Shown: positions 43,722-53,405, counted from the stretch's first letter. The stretch is 64,000 bases of DNA from Pseudomonas sp. PSB18 (GCF_014596565.1 NZ_NOIN01000006.1:124001-188000); one strand, 5' to 3'. Notes: a model not told the origin generated them from the letters alone. Made by a program: numbers and translations.

Positions 43722-44345
43722 TTATTCCTGGATTACATCGGCACCCTTGGGGATGTCGAACTTGAACTTGGACGCCGCGATCGGCTCGTTGGCCTTGACC
43801 CCGGTGAACAGGATATTGGTGCGCTGGCCGACGCTGTCGATCAGTTGCATGTCATTGACCAGGCCGTTGCGGAACGACAGGCGCAGGCTGTCGAACAGGC
43901 TGTCCTTGGTCTTGGGCTTGAGGGTGAAGTCGATCACGCCGCCCGCTTCCTTGGCCGTGATGTCGAAGCTCTGGCTGATCTTGGAAATATCGCCCGACAG
44001 CAACAAAGCCGGCGTCTGGGTCAGGCGCTGGTCGAGATTCTTGATGGTGACCTGCTCCAGGTCCGGGTCCCACAGGGAGACTTTCTTGCCGTCAGACACC
44101 ATCAGCTGCTCGGCCGGTGCATCGGTGTGCCAGTAGAACAGCCCCGGACGCTGGAGCGCCATGTCACCGGCGGTTTCCTGCAACTGGGTGCCGCTGCCAT
44201 CCAGGGTCAGCTGGGAAAAGCGTGCGGTCAGGGTCTTGGATGTTTCCAACAGCTGGGTCAGGCGAGCCACGTCCTTTTCGTCGGCATGGGCCGACAAGGT
44301 GGTCAGGGCCAGTACGGGCAACAGCAGCATGCGAATCAGGCGCAT
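43722..44345 (-). CDS. lolA: Outer-membrane lipoprotein carrier LolA
   Basis: A 207-residue periplasmic chaperone that carries lipoproteins from LolCDE to LolB. The signal peptide ends TTLSAHA/DEKDVARL. LLETSKTLTARFSQLTLDG, RPGLFYWHTDAPAEQLMVSDGKKVSLWDPDLEQVTI fit the family. The ATG at 44345 has GAGGA upstream; the in-frame extension to 44402 overlaps no signal and is rejected. It lies 56 bases after ftsK. Confidence 0.95.
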   Translation of the reverse strand: MRLIRMLLLPVLALTTLSAHADEKDVARLTQLLETSKTLTARFSQLTLDGSGTQLQETAGDMALQRPGLFYWHTDAPAEQLMVSDGKKVSLWDPDLEQVTIKNLDQRLTQTPALLLSGDISKISQSFDITAKEAGGVIDFTLKPKTKDSLFDSLRLSFRNGLVNDMQLIDSVGQRTNILFTGVKANEPIAASKFKFDIPKGADVIQE

Positions 44346-44401
44346 GGGAGTCCTCATGAATTCGTGGGGGGCGAGCGGCGCGTACCGGGCCGCTCGGGTC
44401 A

Positions 44402-46807
44402 TTAGTCGCGCATCGGGCCCGGCGCCAGCACTTCGCGCGAACCATTGGTGTTCATGGCCGTCACGACCCCGGCCATTTCCATGGCTTCGATCATGCGTGC
44501 GGCACGGTTGTAGCCGATCTTGAGCTTGCGCTGGACGGCAGAGATCGATGCCCGGCGGCTTTCCAGAACGAACTGGACCGCTTCGTCGTAGAGCGCATCG
44601 GTTTCCGCGTCCTCGTCGCCACCGCCGCCACCGCCCTCGAAACCGCTGCCGGCCTCTTCGACGCCGTTGAGGATGTCGTCGTTGTATTCGGGAGCGCCGC
44701 GCAGTTTCCAGGCTTCCACCACGCGGTGCACTTCATCGTCGGAGACGAACGCACCGTGCACCCGGATCGGCAGGCTGGTGCCCGGCGGCATGTAGAGCAT
44801 GTCACCGTGACCGAGCAGTTGCTCGGCGCCGCCCTGGTCGATGATGGTCCGCGAGTCGATCTTGCTGGACACCTGGAACGCCATGCGGGTCGGGATGTTG
44901 GCCTTGATCAGGCCGGTGATCACGTCCACCGACGGCCGCTGCGTGGCGAGGATCAGGTGGATACCGGCCGCACGGGCCTTCTGGGCGATACGGGCGATCA
45001 GTTCTTCGACCTTCTTGCCGACGATCATCATCATGTCGGCGAATTCGTCCACCACCACCACGATGGTCGGCAGCTTGTGCAGCAGCGGCGCCTCGTCGTG
45101 GATGTTCTCGCGGTGGTACAGCGGGTCGGTCAATGGCGTACCGGCCTCCTCGGCTTCCTTGACCTTGGCGTTGAAGCCCGACAGGTTGCGCACGCCCAGC
45201 TTCGCCATCAGCTTGTAGCGGCGCTCCATCTCGGCGACGCTCCAGCGCAGGGCGTTGGCGGCGTCCTTCATGTCAGTGACCACCGGACACAGGAGGTGCG
45301 GAATGCCTTCGTAGATCGACAATTCAAGCATTTTCGGGTCGATCATGATCAGCTTGGCGTCTTCCGGGCCGGACTTGAACAGGATCGACAGGATCATCGC
45401 GTTCACACCCACCGACTTACCGGAACCGGTGGTACCGGCCACCAGCAGGTGGGGCATCTTCGCCAGGTCGGTGATGACCGGCTTGCCGCCGATGTCGTGG
45501 CCCAGGGCCAGGGTGACCGGCGACTTGTGGTTATCGTACTCGGGGGTCGACAGCACTTCGGAGAAGCGCACGATCTGACGGTCCTCGTTGGGAATCTCGA
45601 TACCCACGGTGGTCTTGCCGGGAATCACTTCCACCACCCGCACGCTGGTCACGGCCAGCGAACGCGCCAGGTCCTTGGCAAGGTTGGCGATGCGGCTGAC
45701 CTTCACGCCGGCGGCCGGCTGGATTTCGTAACGGGTGATGACCGGGCCAGGGTGAATCGAATCCACCGATACCTCGACACCGAATTCCTTGAGCTTGATC
45801 TCCAGCAGATGACCGACGGCCGCCAGGGATTCGGGGGAATAATTGAGCTGTTTCTTTTCCGCCGGGTCCAGGATCGAGATCGGCGGCAAGGTCCCTTCCA
45901 CCGCGCTGTCGACGAACAGCGGCACCTGTTTTTCCTTCTGCACGCGCTTGCTCGGTTCCGGCGCCTTGGCCGGGGCCATGGTGATCACCGGCGGCACCTG
46001 CTTCTCGCGCTCGGACATATGCTTGCTCAGGGCCTGCTCGCGCTCGATCAGGCGTTCCTTGACCTTGGCCTGCTCGCGCTTGTCGGGCACCGTCGGGGCC
46101 ACCACGTCATGGACCCGGTCGTCCACTTCACGCAGTTGCGCCACCAGTTGCTTGCGCTCGACGCGCGCCGCCCACCAGCGATTCACGGCACCCTGGATCA
46201 GTTCGATCAGGTCGAGGGTGATCTTGCCGGTGACGTCCATGACCTTGAACCACGACAGGTCGGTGAACACCGTCAGGCCAAACAGGAACAGGGCGATGAA
46301 CAGCAGCGTGCTGCCCTGGATGTTCAGGGCGTTCCTGGCCAGATCGCCGAGGCTTTCCCCCAGGGCACCGCCCGCCCCTGCCGGCAAGCCGGTGGGCGCA
46401 TGGAAATGGATGTGGGCCAGCGCGGCCCCCGACAGCACCAGGAACACCAGGCCGATCAACCGCCACGAGAACAGCCAGCCGCTCCACTGCCACGGCTCGT
46501 GGCGCTGGCGAAAGATCTGGTACGCCTTGATCGCCAGCAACAGCGGGAAGATATAGGCGAAATAACCCAGCACCATGAACAGGATGTCGGCGCTGTAGGA
46601 GCCGGCCGGACCGCCGAAGTTCTGCACGTCGTCGATCTTGCTGTTATGGCTCCAACCCGGATCGTCCTTGCCGTAGGTCAGCAAGGCCATCATCAGGAAC
46701 AGGCACAAGGCACCGATGGCGATCAATGCACCTTCCTTGAGCCGGTAGTGCAATTGCTGGCGCCAGAGCGGAACGACTGTTTTAGGTGCTGCGGTGGATT
46801 TCTTCAA
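44402..46807 (-). CDS. ftsK: DNA translocase FtsK
   Basis: An 801-residue divisome ATPase. About four to five N-terminal membrane segments (residues 25-195) anchor it at the septum; a linker of about 130 residues follows, then the motor with Walker A VAGTTGSGKSVGVNAM and Walker B TIVVVVDEFADMMM. The C-terminal winged-helix gamma domain (VQFVLESRRASISAVQRKLKIGYNRAARMIEAMEMAG) reads KOPS sites and activates XerCD. The linker is short, as is usual in pseudomonads. It leads the ftsK-lolA-rarA unit. Confidence 0.97.
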   Translation of the reverse strand: MKKSTAAPKTVVPLWRQQLHYRLKEGALIAIGALCLFLMMALLTYGKDDPGWSHNSKIDDVQNFGGPAGSYSADILFMVLGYFAYIFPLLLAIKAYQIFRQRHEPWQWSGWLFSWRLIGLVFLVLSGAALAHIHFHAPTGLPAGAGGALGESLGDLARNALNIQGSTLLFIALFLFGLTVFTDLSWFKVMDVTGKITLDLIELIQGAVNRWWAARVERKQLVAQLREVDDRVHDVVAPTVPDKREQAKVKERLIEREQALSKHMSEREKQVPPVITMAPAKAPEPSKRVQKEKQVPLFVDSAVEGTLPPISILDPAEKKQLNYSPESLAAVGHLLEIKLKEFGVEVSVDSIHPGPVITRYEIQPAAGVKVSRIANLAKDLARSLAVTSVRVVEVIPGKTTVGIEIPNEDRQIVRFSEVLSTPEYDNHKSPVTLALGHDIGGKPVITDLAKMPHLLVAGTTGSGKSVGVNAMILSILFKSGPEDAKLIMIDPKMLELSIYEGIPHLLCPVVTDMKDAANALRWSVAEMERRYKLMAKLGVRNLSGFNAKVKEAEEAGTPLTDPLYHRENIHDEAPLLHKLPTIVVVVDEFADMMMIVGKKVEELIARIAQKARAAGIHLILATQRPSVDVITGLIKANIPTRMAFQVSSKIDSRTIIDQGGAEQLLGHGDMLYMPPGTSLPIRVHGAFVSDDEVHRVVEAWKLRGAPEYNDDILNGVEEAGSGFEGGGGGGDEDAETDALYDEAVQFVLESRRASISAVQRKLKIGYNRAARMIEAMEMAGVVTAMNTNGSREVLAPGPMRD

Positions 46808-47125
46808 AACGCTTCTTTTCCTGCGCCAATGGCGCGTCCATCTGTTGAATGACTATAAAAAACTGCTCATTACAAGCAGGTAAAAAAGTGAATGTGCACA
46901 ACCGGTACTACTTTTACCACTGAGAGGTGCGTCCAGAAAACCGCAGGTGTTGCCGAAGATGTTGATCTTTAGCCCATCCTGCGTTCAAAACTCAAGCATT
47001 GTACGGGTTTGTCGGCTCCAAGGCATTGCCCGCACGCCGGGTGACAGGCCAGCCGGAAACGGACCGTACAAGCGCCAATTGGACCATGCATTGTCTTTTG
47101 TGACAAAGGCTTATGAGGTGTTTTT
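46808..47125. other. Divergent ftsK/trxB intergenic region
   Basis: 318 bases with no credible gene; the short open frames here lack ribosome sites. It must hold the promoters of ftsK (leftward) and trxB (rightward). CTGCT at 46863 and AGCAG at 46875 form an inverted repeat, discussed among the rejected items. Confidence 0.6.
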
Positions 47126-48085
47126 ATGAACGAAGTGAAGCATTCACGCCTGATCATTCTCGGTTCCGGCCCCGCCGGGTACAGTGCCGCCGTCTACGCG
47201 GCCCGAGCCAACCTCAAGCCCGTCGTCATTACTGGCATGCAGGCCGGAGGCCAGCTCACCACCACGGTCGAGGTCGACAACTGGCCCGGCGACGTCGAAG
47301 GGCTGACCGGCCCGGTCCTGATGGAGCGCATGCAGCGACACGCCGAGCGCTTCGACACGCAGATCGTCTACGACCATATCCACACCGCCAAGTTGCAGCA
47401 GCGACCGTTCGAGCTCATCGGCGACAGCGGCACCTACACCTGCGATGCCCTGATCATCGCCACCGGCGCGTCAGCCCAGTACCTGGGCCTGCCGTCGGAG
47501 GAAACCTTCGCCGGCAAAGGCGTTTCCGCTTGCGCGACCTGTGACGGATTCTTTTACCGCAACCAGGTGGTGGCCGTGGTCGGCGGCGGCAACACCGCCG
47601 TAGAAGAGGCCCTGTACCTCTCCAACATTGCCCGGGAGGTGCATTTGATCCACCGCCGGGACAAGCTGCGCTCGGAAAAAATACTGCAGGACAAGCTGTT
47701 CGAAAAAGCCGCCAACGGCAATATCAGGCTGCACTGGAACCAGAACCTCGACGAAGTGCTCGGGGACGCCAGCGGCGTGACCGGCGCGCGCCTGCGCAAC
47801 AGCCAGAGCGGCGAAACCAGCACATTGCAACTGGCCGGGGTGTTCATCGCCATCGGCCACAAGCCCAATACCGATTTGTTCCAGGGCCAGTTGAACATGC
47901 GCGACGGCTACCTGCTGGTGCGCGGCGGCAGCGAAGGCAATGCCACCGCCACCGATATCGAAGGCGTGTTCGCGGCCGGCGATGTGGCCGATCATGTGTA
48001 TCGACAGGCCATTACCTCGGCCGGTGCCGGCTGCATGGCCGCGCTGGATGCGGAGAAGTATCTCGATGACATCCCGGCCGTTTGA
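47126..48085 (+). CDS. trxB: Thioredoxin reductase
   Basis: A 319-residue low-molecular-weight flavoenzyme that passes electrons from NADPH through FAD to thioredoxin. FAD-binding loop GSGPAGYSAAVYAAR (13-27), redox pair CATC at 136-139, NADPH loop VGGGNTAVEEALYL, and GVFAAGDVADHVYRQ near the C-terminus. Start MNEVKHSR at 47126. Standard length. It lies next to ftsK and aat, the common order in this genus. Confidence 0.97.
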   Translation: MNEVKHSRLIILGSGPAGYSAAVYAARANLKPVVITGMQAGGQLTTTVEVDNWPGDVEGLTGPVLMERMQRHAERFDTQIVYDHIHTAKLQQRPFELIGDSGTYTCDALIIATGASAQYLGLPSEETFAGKGVSACATCDGFFYRNQVVAVVGGGNTAVEEALYLSNIAREVHLIHRRDKLRSEKILQDKLFEKAANGNIRLHWNQNLDEVLGDASGVTGARLRNSQSGETSTLQLAGVFIAIGHKPNTDLFQGQLNMRDGYLLVRGGSEGNATATDIEGVFAAGDVADHVYRQAITSAGAGCMAALDAEKYLDDIPAV

Positions 48086-48110
48086 CGGTTAATCTTCGAA
48101 CCAGTGCTCA

Positions 48111-48136
48111 TGGCGAGGGGCTTCACCCCCTCGCCA
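48111..48136. repeat. GGCGAGG-type palindrome
   Basis: TGGCGAGGGG, CTTCAC, CCCCTCGCCA: perfect ten-base arms, a member of the 35407 and 63049 family, in the gap between trxB and aat. Confidence 0.75.
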
Positions 48137-48169
48137 CATCGCCCTCCCCTTCTGCAAGTTCGGACAACA

Positions 48170-48850
48170 ATGCTGACCTGGTTACAACGCAACACATTCG
48201 ACTTTCCACCCCTGGAAAAAGCCATGCGCGATCCCAACGGCTTGCTGGCCGCCGGTGGCGATCTGTCTGCGGACCGACTGATCCAGGCTTATCGCCATGG
48301 CTGTTTTCCCTGGTTTTCCGAGGGACAACCGATCCTGTGGTGGTCTCCCGACCCTCGCACGGTGTTGTTTCCCGACGAACTGCACATCTCGCGCAGCCTG
48401 GGCAAGCTCCTGCGCAAGCAGCGCTATGAAGTGACGTTCGACAAGGACTTCGCCGCGGTCATCCAGGCCTGCGCTGCGCCGCGGGCGTATGCTGAAGGCA
48501 CCTGGATCACCGAAGCCATGCAAACCGCCTATCTGGAGCTGCATCGACGCGGTTACGCCCATTCGGTGGAGGTCTGGGACCAGGGCCTGTTGGTGGGCGG
48601 CCTGTACGGCTTGGCCATGGGCCAGCTGTTTTTCGGCGAATCCATGTTCAGCCGGGCCGACAACGCGTCGAAATTCGGCTTCGCTACCCTGGTCCAACAC
48701 CTCAAGGCGGCCGGTTTTGTGCTGATAGACTGTCAGATGCCCACCGAGCACTTGCACAGCCTGGGCGCCCGGTCGATTGCCCGCACGGCATTTGCCGGCT
48801 ACCTCAAGGCGCACCTGGACCAGCCCAACCACGCAACCTGGGTTTGCTGA
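48170..48850 (+). CDS. aat: Leucyl/phenylalanyl-tRNA-protein transferase
   Basis: A 226-residue enzyme that puts Leu or Phe on the N-terminus of proteins beginning with Lys or Arg, making them ClpS/ClpAP substrates. Family motifs: FPPLEKAMRDPNGLLAAGGDLS, YRHGCFPWFSEGQPILWWSPDPR, GESMFSRADNASKF, and LIDCQMPTEHLHSLGA. ATG at 48170 is chosen; the in-frame start at 48104 lies in a repeat. The next gene encodes the second N-degron transferase. Confidence 0.96.
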   Translation: MLTWLQRNTFDFPPLEKAMRDPNGLLAAGGDLSADRLIQAYRHGCFPWFSEGQPILWWSPDPRTVLFPDELHISRSLGKLLRKQRYEVTFDKDFAAVIQACAAPRAYAEGTWITEAMQTAYLELHRRGYAHSVEVWDQGLLVGGLYGLAMGQLFFGESMFSRADNASKFGFATLVQHLKAAGFVLIDCQMPTEHLHSLGARSIARTAFAGYLKAHLDQPNHATWVC

Positions 48851-48906
48851 GCGACATTTGCCCCATTGGCTTACACTTAATCCAAAGCTTACCCCGAGGG
48901 TTGATC

Positions 48907-49614
48907 ATGACCGAGTTGGCGCGCTTGAAGTTTTATGCCACTCAACCTCACTCTTGCAGTTATCTGCCCGAAGAGCAGGCCACGACGCTGTTCCTCGACC
49001 CTAGCCAGCCCATGGATGTGCATGTCTATGCAGACCTGTCGGAAATGGGTTTTCGGCGCAGTGGCGATCATCTCTACCGGCCCCATTGCCAGCACTGCAA
49101 TGCGTGCGTGCCGGCGCGTATTCCCGTGGCGCAATTTACCCCTGATCGCCAGCAGAAACGCATTTTCAAGCGCAATGCCGATCTCCAGGTCCGGCCGGCC
49201 AAGCCACAGTTCAGCGAAGAATATTTCGACCTGTACCAGCGCTACATCGAGCAGCGCCATGCCGACGGCGACATGTACCCGCCCAGCCGCGATCAGTTTT
49301 CGACCTTCCTGGTGCGCGACCTGCCGTTTTCCCGCTTCTATGAGTTCCGTCTCGAAGGGCGATTGGTGGCGATTGCCGTCACGGACTTGCTGCCCAACGG
49401 GCTGTCGGCGGTGTACACCTTTTATGAGCCGGAAGAAGAACGGCGCAGCCTGGGACGTTTTGCCATCCTCTGGCAAATCAACGAAGCACGACGCCTTGGC
49501 CTGGAAGCGGTGTACCTCGGCTATTGGATAAAAAACTGCAAGAAAATGAACTACAAGACCCAATATCGGCCGATTGAACTGCTGATTAACCAACGTTGGG
49601 TTGTCCTCAGCTAG
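48907..49614 (+). CDS. bpt: Aspartate/glutamate leucyltransferase (Bpt/ATE family)
   Basis: A 235-residue protein of the ATE fold. Bacterial Bpt adds Leu to N-terminal Asp or Glu. Seen: N-terminal Cys region [37 protein letters not shown] with the CxxC pairs, and [46 protein letters not shown]. Also called arginyl-tRNA-protein transferase in older annotations. It starts at 48907 and follows aat by 56 bases, a likely shared transcript. Confidence 0.95.
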
Positions 49615-49620
49615 AACCCC

Positions 49621-49650
49621 TTGGCTTGCCCCCCCTTTTTCGGGCACAAT
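49621..49650 (+). promoter_or_regulatory. Possible infA promoter
   Basis: TTGGCT at 49621 and CACAAT at 49645, 18 bases apart, about 65 bases before the infA start. Modest sigma-70 match. Confidence 0.3.
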
Positions 49651-49714
49651 GCACGCCGCTTTTGCCTGGCGCAGTTGCACCGGGCCATTCACTGGATACC
49701 GAGGGCTTTACTGC

Positions 49715-49933
49715 ATGTCGAAAGAAGACAGCTTCGAAATGGAAGGCACTGTCGTCGACACCCTGCCCAACACCATGTTTCGCGTGGAGTTGGAAAATGG
49801 GCACGTCGTTACCGCGCACATCTCCGGCAAGATGCGCAAGAACTACATTCGTATTCTTACCGGCGACAAAGTGCGCGTCGAGCTGACGCCCTATGACTTG
49901 AGCAAAGGGCGCATCACTTACCGCGCCCGCTAA
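49715..49933 (+). CDS. infA: Translation initiation factor IF-1
   Basis: A 72-residue OB-fold protein that occupies the ribosomal A site during initiation. [47 protein letters not shown] and [15 protein letters not shown] are near invariant. Full length; followed by a strong terminator. Confidence 0.97.
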
Positions 49934-49944
49934 CAGGTCAATAC

Positions 49945-49975
49945 AAAACGCCCGGCTGATACCGGGCGTTTTTGT
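49945..49975 (+). terminator. Rho-independent terminator after infA
   Basis: AACGCCCGG, loop CTGATA, CCGGGCGTT then a T-run. The stem starts about 12 bases after the stop codon. Confidence 0.9.
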
Positions 49976-50006
49976 TTGCCTGGGATTTGATAACCACGCA
50001 GATTCC

Positions 50007-50099
50007 CTGTGGGAGCGAGCCTGCTCGCGATAGCGGTGGATCAGCCTGCATTGATGCTGAATGTGTCGGCGCTATCGCGAGCAGGCTCGCTCCCACAGG
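50007..50099. repeat. REP doublet (Pseudomonas type)
   Basis: GTGGGAGCGAGCCTGCTCGC from 50009 and its inverse ATCGCGAGCAGGCTCGCTCC from about 50074, between the infA and clpA terminators. Confidence 0.9.
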
Positions 50100-50116
50100 C
50101 TCGATATCTTCAAGAC

Positions 50117-50148
50117 AGCAGAAAGGCGCCTTCCGGCGCCTTTCTGCT
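50117..50148. terminator. Rho-independent terminator for clpA, bidirectional shape
   Basis: AGCAGAAAGGCGCC, loop TTCC, GGCGCCTTTCTGCT: perfect 14-base arms, 16 bases past the clpA stop. T/A-rich flanks allow it to work in either direction. Confidence 0.88.
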
Positions 50149-50163
50149 TATTACAGGTTTCGA

Positions 50164-52434
50164 TCAGGCCATTTCGGCCGTGGTTTCGAAGTCGAAGGTC
50201 AGCTCGCCGTCCTTGATGTCGATGTGGACCACACCGCCATGCTCGGCCAGTTCGCCAAAGAGGATTTCCTCGGCCAGCGGACGCTTGATCTTGTCCTGGA
50301 TCAAGCGAGCCATCGGCCGCGCGCCCATCGTCACATCGTAACCACCTTCTGCCAGCCAACTGCGGGCCGCATCGGTGACTTCCAGCAGCACCCGCTTGTC
50401 TTCGAGCTGCGCCTGAAGTTCGGTGAGGAACTTGTCCACCACGCTTTTGATGACCTCATGGCTGAGGCGACCAAACTGGATAATGGTATCCAGGCGGTTG
50501 CGGAATTCAGGCGTGAAGCTCTTCTTGATCACTTCCATCGCATCGGACGAGTGGTCCTGATGGGTGAAACCGATCGAAGCGCGCGCCGCGGTTTCGGCAC
50601 CGGCGTTGGTGGTCATGATCACGATCACGTTGCGGAAGTCCGCCTTGCGCCCGTTGTTATCGGTGAGCGTACCGTGGTCCATGACCTGCAAGAGCAGGTT
50701 GAAGACTTCCGGGTGCGCCTTCTCGATTTCATCGAGCAGCAGCACGCAGTGGGGTTGCTTGGTGATGGCTTCGGTCAGCAGGCCGCCCTGGTCGAACCCG
50801 ACATACCCCGGAGGCGCACCGATCAGACGCGATACGGTGTGGCGTTCCATGTACTCGGACATGTCGAAACGTACCAGCTCGATCCCCATCGCCTTGGCCA
50901 GTTGCCGCGCAGCCTCGGTCTTGCCCACACCGGTAGGACCGGCGAACAGGAAGGAACCGACCGGCTTGTCCGGCGACTTGAGACCGGCGCGGGACAACTT
51001 GATGGCGGTCGACAACGAGTCGATGGCCGCGTCCTGGCCGAACACCGTCAGCTTCAGGTCACGCTCAAGGTTACGCAGCAGTTCCTTGTCGGAACTGGTG
51101 ACGTGCTTGGGCGGAATACGTGCGATTTTCGCCACGATGTCCTCGACCTGAGGCACTTCGATGCGCTTGACGCGCTTCTCTACCGGCTGCAGGCGCTGAT
51201 AGGCACCCGCCTCGTCGATCACGTCGATGGCCTTGTCCGGCATGTGTCGGTCATTGATGTAGCGCGATGCCAGCTCGGCCGCGGCCCGCAGGGCTTCATC
51301 GCTGTACTCGATACTGTGGTGCAGCTCGAACCGTCCCTTCAGGCCGCGCAGGATACCGATGGTGTCTTCCACCGAAGGCTCCGAGACATCGACTTTCTGG
51401 AAACGCCGGGCCAGGGCACGGTCCTTCTCGAAGATCCCGCGGAACTCCTGGAAGGTGGTCGACCCGATGCAACGGATATCGCCCGACGACAGCAGGGGCT
51501 TGAGCAGGTTCGAGGCGTCCATGACCCCGCCGGACGCGGCACCCGCACCGATGATGGTGTGGATCTCGTCGATGAACAGAATCGCCTGCGGACGTTTCTT
51601 CAACTCGCCCAGCAATGCCTTGAAGCGCTTCTCGAAATCGCCGCGGTACTTGGTGCCGGCCAGCAGGGCGCCCAGGTCGAGGGAGTACACCACGCTGTTG
51701 GCCAGCAGGTCCGGCACCTGGTTGTCGACGATGCGCTTGGCCAGGCCTTCGGCAATCGCGGTTTTACCCACGCCCGCCTCGCCCACCAGCAACGGGTTGT
51801 TCTTGCGACGCCGGGCCAGGATCTGCGCAACGCGCTCGACCTCGACTTCGCGCCCGACCAACGGATCGATACGTCCCTGGCGCGCCAGTTCGTTCAGGTT
51901 GCTGGCATAGGCATCCAGCGGATTGCCCGAAGAAGAAGACTCACCACCCTCCTCGTCCTGCATATCCTGTTCACCTTCGGAATGATCGCCATGCCCCGGC
52001 ACTTTGGAAATGCCATGGGCGATGTAGTTGACGACATCTATACGGGCAACGCTCTGCTGCTTGAGCAGGAAGACCGCCTGGCTTTCCTGTTCGCTGAAGA
52101 TGGCAACCAGCACGTTGGCACCGGTGACTTCACGCTTGCCCGAGCTCTGCACATGAAAGACAGCACGTTGCAGGACACGCTGGAAGCCCAGGGTTGGCTG
52201 GGTTTCACGATCCTCGTCATGAACGGGGATCAATGGCGTGGTGGAGTCAATGAACTCCTGCAGGTCATGCTTGAGTTTATCGAGGTTTGCGCCACAGGCA
52301 CGCAAAACGGTGGCGGCAGCCTCGTTATCCAGTAGGGCCAGCAGCAGGTGCTCGACGGTCATGAATTCATGACGCTTCGAACGGGCCTCCTTGAAGGCTA
52401 GATTGAGGGTGACTTCGAGCTCGCGGTTTAACAT
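50164..52434 (-). CDS. clpA: ClpA, ATPase subunit of ClpAP protease
   Basis: A 756-residue double AAA+ unfoldase. The N domain (1-150) binds ClpS; D1 has Walker A VGEAGVGKTAIAEGL, and D2 has FAGPTGVGKTEAARQL, with the ClpP-docking IGF-type loop in the D2 region (RASIGFTHQD). It unfolds substrates into ClpP. The start MLNRELEVTLNLAF is canonical. Lies next to clpS with a 29-base gap, the usual pairing. Confidence 0.97.
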   Translation of the reverse strand: MLNRELEVTLNLAFKEARSKRHEFMTVEHLLLALLDNEAAATVLRACGANLDKLKHDLQEFIDSTTPLIPVHDEDRETQPTLGFQRVLQRAVFHVQSSGKREVTGANVLVAIFSEQESQAVFLLKQQSVARIDVVNYIAHGISKVPGHGDHSEGEQDMQDEEGGESSSSGNPLDAYASNLNELARQGRIDPLVGREVEVERVAQILARRRKNNPLLVGEAGVGKTAIAEGLAKRIVDNQVPDLLANSVVYSLDLGALLAGTKYRGDFEKRFKALLGELKKRPQAILFIDEIHTIIGAGAASGGVMDASNLLKPLLSSGDIRCIGSTTFQEFRGIFEKDRALARRFQKVDVSEPSVEDTIGILRGLKGRFELHHSIEYSDEALRAAAELASRYINDRHMPDKAIDVIDEAGAYQRLQPVEKRVKRIEVPQVEDIVAKIARIPPKHVTSSDKELLRNLERDLKLTVFGQDAAIDSLSTAIKLSRAGLKSPDKPVGSFLFAGPTGVGKTEAARQLAKAMGIELVRFDMSEYMERHTVSRLIGAPPGYVGFDQGGLLTEAITKQPHCVLLLDEIEKAHPEVFNLLLQVMDHGTLTDNNGRKADFRNVIVIMTTNAGAETAARASIGFTHQDHSSDAMEVIKKSFTPEFRNRLDTIIQFGRLSHEVIKSVVDKFLTELQAQLEDKRVLLEVTDAARSWLAEGGYDVTMGARPMARLIQDKIKRPLAEEILFGELAEHGGVVHIDIKDGELTFDFETTAEMA

Positions 52435-52463
52435 GGCTTCACCTCATACCCAAGTGGTCGGCG

Positions 52464-52826
52464 TTAACCGTCCTTCTCGATTTCACAGAGTAGCGGATGC
52501 TGGCTTTCCCGGGCGTACTGGTTGACCTGCATGGCCTTTGTCTCGGCGATGTCGCGGGTAAACACTCCGCATACTGCCCGTCCCTCTGTATGAACGGCCA
52601 GCATGACCTTGGTCGCCAGCTCGCGATTCAGGTTAAAAAACACCTCGAGCACTTCGACGACGAAATCCATCGGTGTGTAGTCATCGTTGAACAAAACCAC
52701 CTTATACATCGGTGGCGCCTGCAACGTAGGCTTTGCTTCCTGAACAGCAATGCCTGCGGAATCGTCGTCATGTAGATCCGGGCGATCCTGATTGAATGTT
52801 AGTCGAATCTGGCTGATTGCATGCAT
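52464..52826 (-). CDS. clpS: ClpS, N-degron adaptor of ClpAP
   Basis: A 120-residue adaptor. It binds Leu, Phe, Tyr or Trp at a protein N-terminus and delivers the protein to ClpA. The pocket motif is YKVVLFNDDYTPMDFVVEVLEVFF (in parts: VLFNDDYTPMDFVV), then KVMLAVHTEGRAVCGVF with the conserved His. ATG at 52826 (MHAISQIRLTFN) is the usual Pseudomonas start. With aat, bpt and clpA it completes an N-degron pathway in 4.7 kb. Confidence 0.96.
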   Translation of the reverse strand: MHAISQIRLTFNQDRPDLHDDDSAGIAVQEAKPTLQAPPMYKVVLFNDDYTPMDFVVEVLEVFFNLNRELATKVMLAVHTEGRAVCGVFTRDIAETKAMQVNQYARESQHPLLCEIEKDG

Positions 52827-53052
52827 GGAAAGAAAGGTTCGTTTAGTTGGCAAATACAGTGATGGGGGCGCTGGCTGGCGATTTCAACCGCCGCCGCCAG
52901 GTCACCTTGACTATCAGCAAAACGGTGTTACAACCAATAGAGCCCATCGTGGGTTAAAAAGGTCCGTGGAATCGATCCTTAAAACAAGATTAGATTGCGG
53001 ATGAACTGGATGATACTCCAGTGATGGAGTGCGTTGCAGAGGGAAATGGTCT

Positions 53053-53331
53053 ATGTCGGTCGTCAAGATGAGTGGCAAGGTGAAATGGTTCAACAACGCC
53101 AAGGGCTACGGCTTTATTCTGGCGTCTGGCAGGGATGAAGACCTTTTCGCACATTTCTCGGCAATCAGGATGGATGGTTATAAAACCCTGAAGGCCGGGC
53201 AGCCTGTGACATTTGAAGTGATTCAAGGGCCCAAGGGCCTGCATGCGGTCAATATTTCGCCGGTCGAGGTCGACAAGCCCTCCACTCCCGAAAAAATCAA
53301 AGTCAAAACCAGAGTCACCGAAACCCACTGA
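53053..53331 (+). CDS. cspD: Cold-shock domain protein CspD
   Basis: A 92-residue cold-shock protein. GKVKWFNNAKGYGFILASGRDEDLFAHFSAI carries RNP1 (KGYGFI) and RNP2 (DLFAHF); the C-terminal tail is CspD-like. It is the usual neighbour of clpS, divergent from it. The ATG at 53053 has GAGGG 10 bases upstream; the internal ATG at 53068 is the start used in some relatives but lacks a ribosome site. Confidence 0.94.
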   Translation: MSVVKMSGKVKWFNNAKGYGFILASGRDEDLFAHFSAIRMDGYKTLKAGQPVTFEVIQGPKGLHAVNISPVEVDKPSTPEKIKVKTRVTETH

Positions 53332-53356
53332 CCAGCTGTAGTCATCGGTCAACAAG

Positions 53357-53390
53357 ACGCCCGGCTCGATCACTCGAGCCGGGCGTTTTT
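53357..53390. terminator. Bidirectional terminator between cspD and icd
   Basis: ACGCCCGGCTCGA, short loop, TCGAGCCGGGCGT, then five T. It serves cspD and, reversed, icd. Confidence 0.9.
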
Positions 53391-53405
53391 ATTGTGCGAT
53401 TCCGC

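Noticed and set aside
46863..46879. CTGCT-n7-AGCAG as a LexA box upstream of ftsK
   Set aside because: LexA sites are CTG-N10-CAG (16 bases, A/T-rich centre); here the spacing is 11 and the inner bases do not match. Left as an unexplained inverted repeat.
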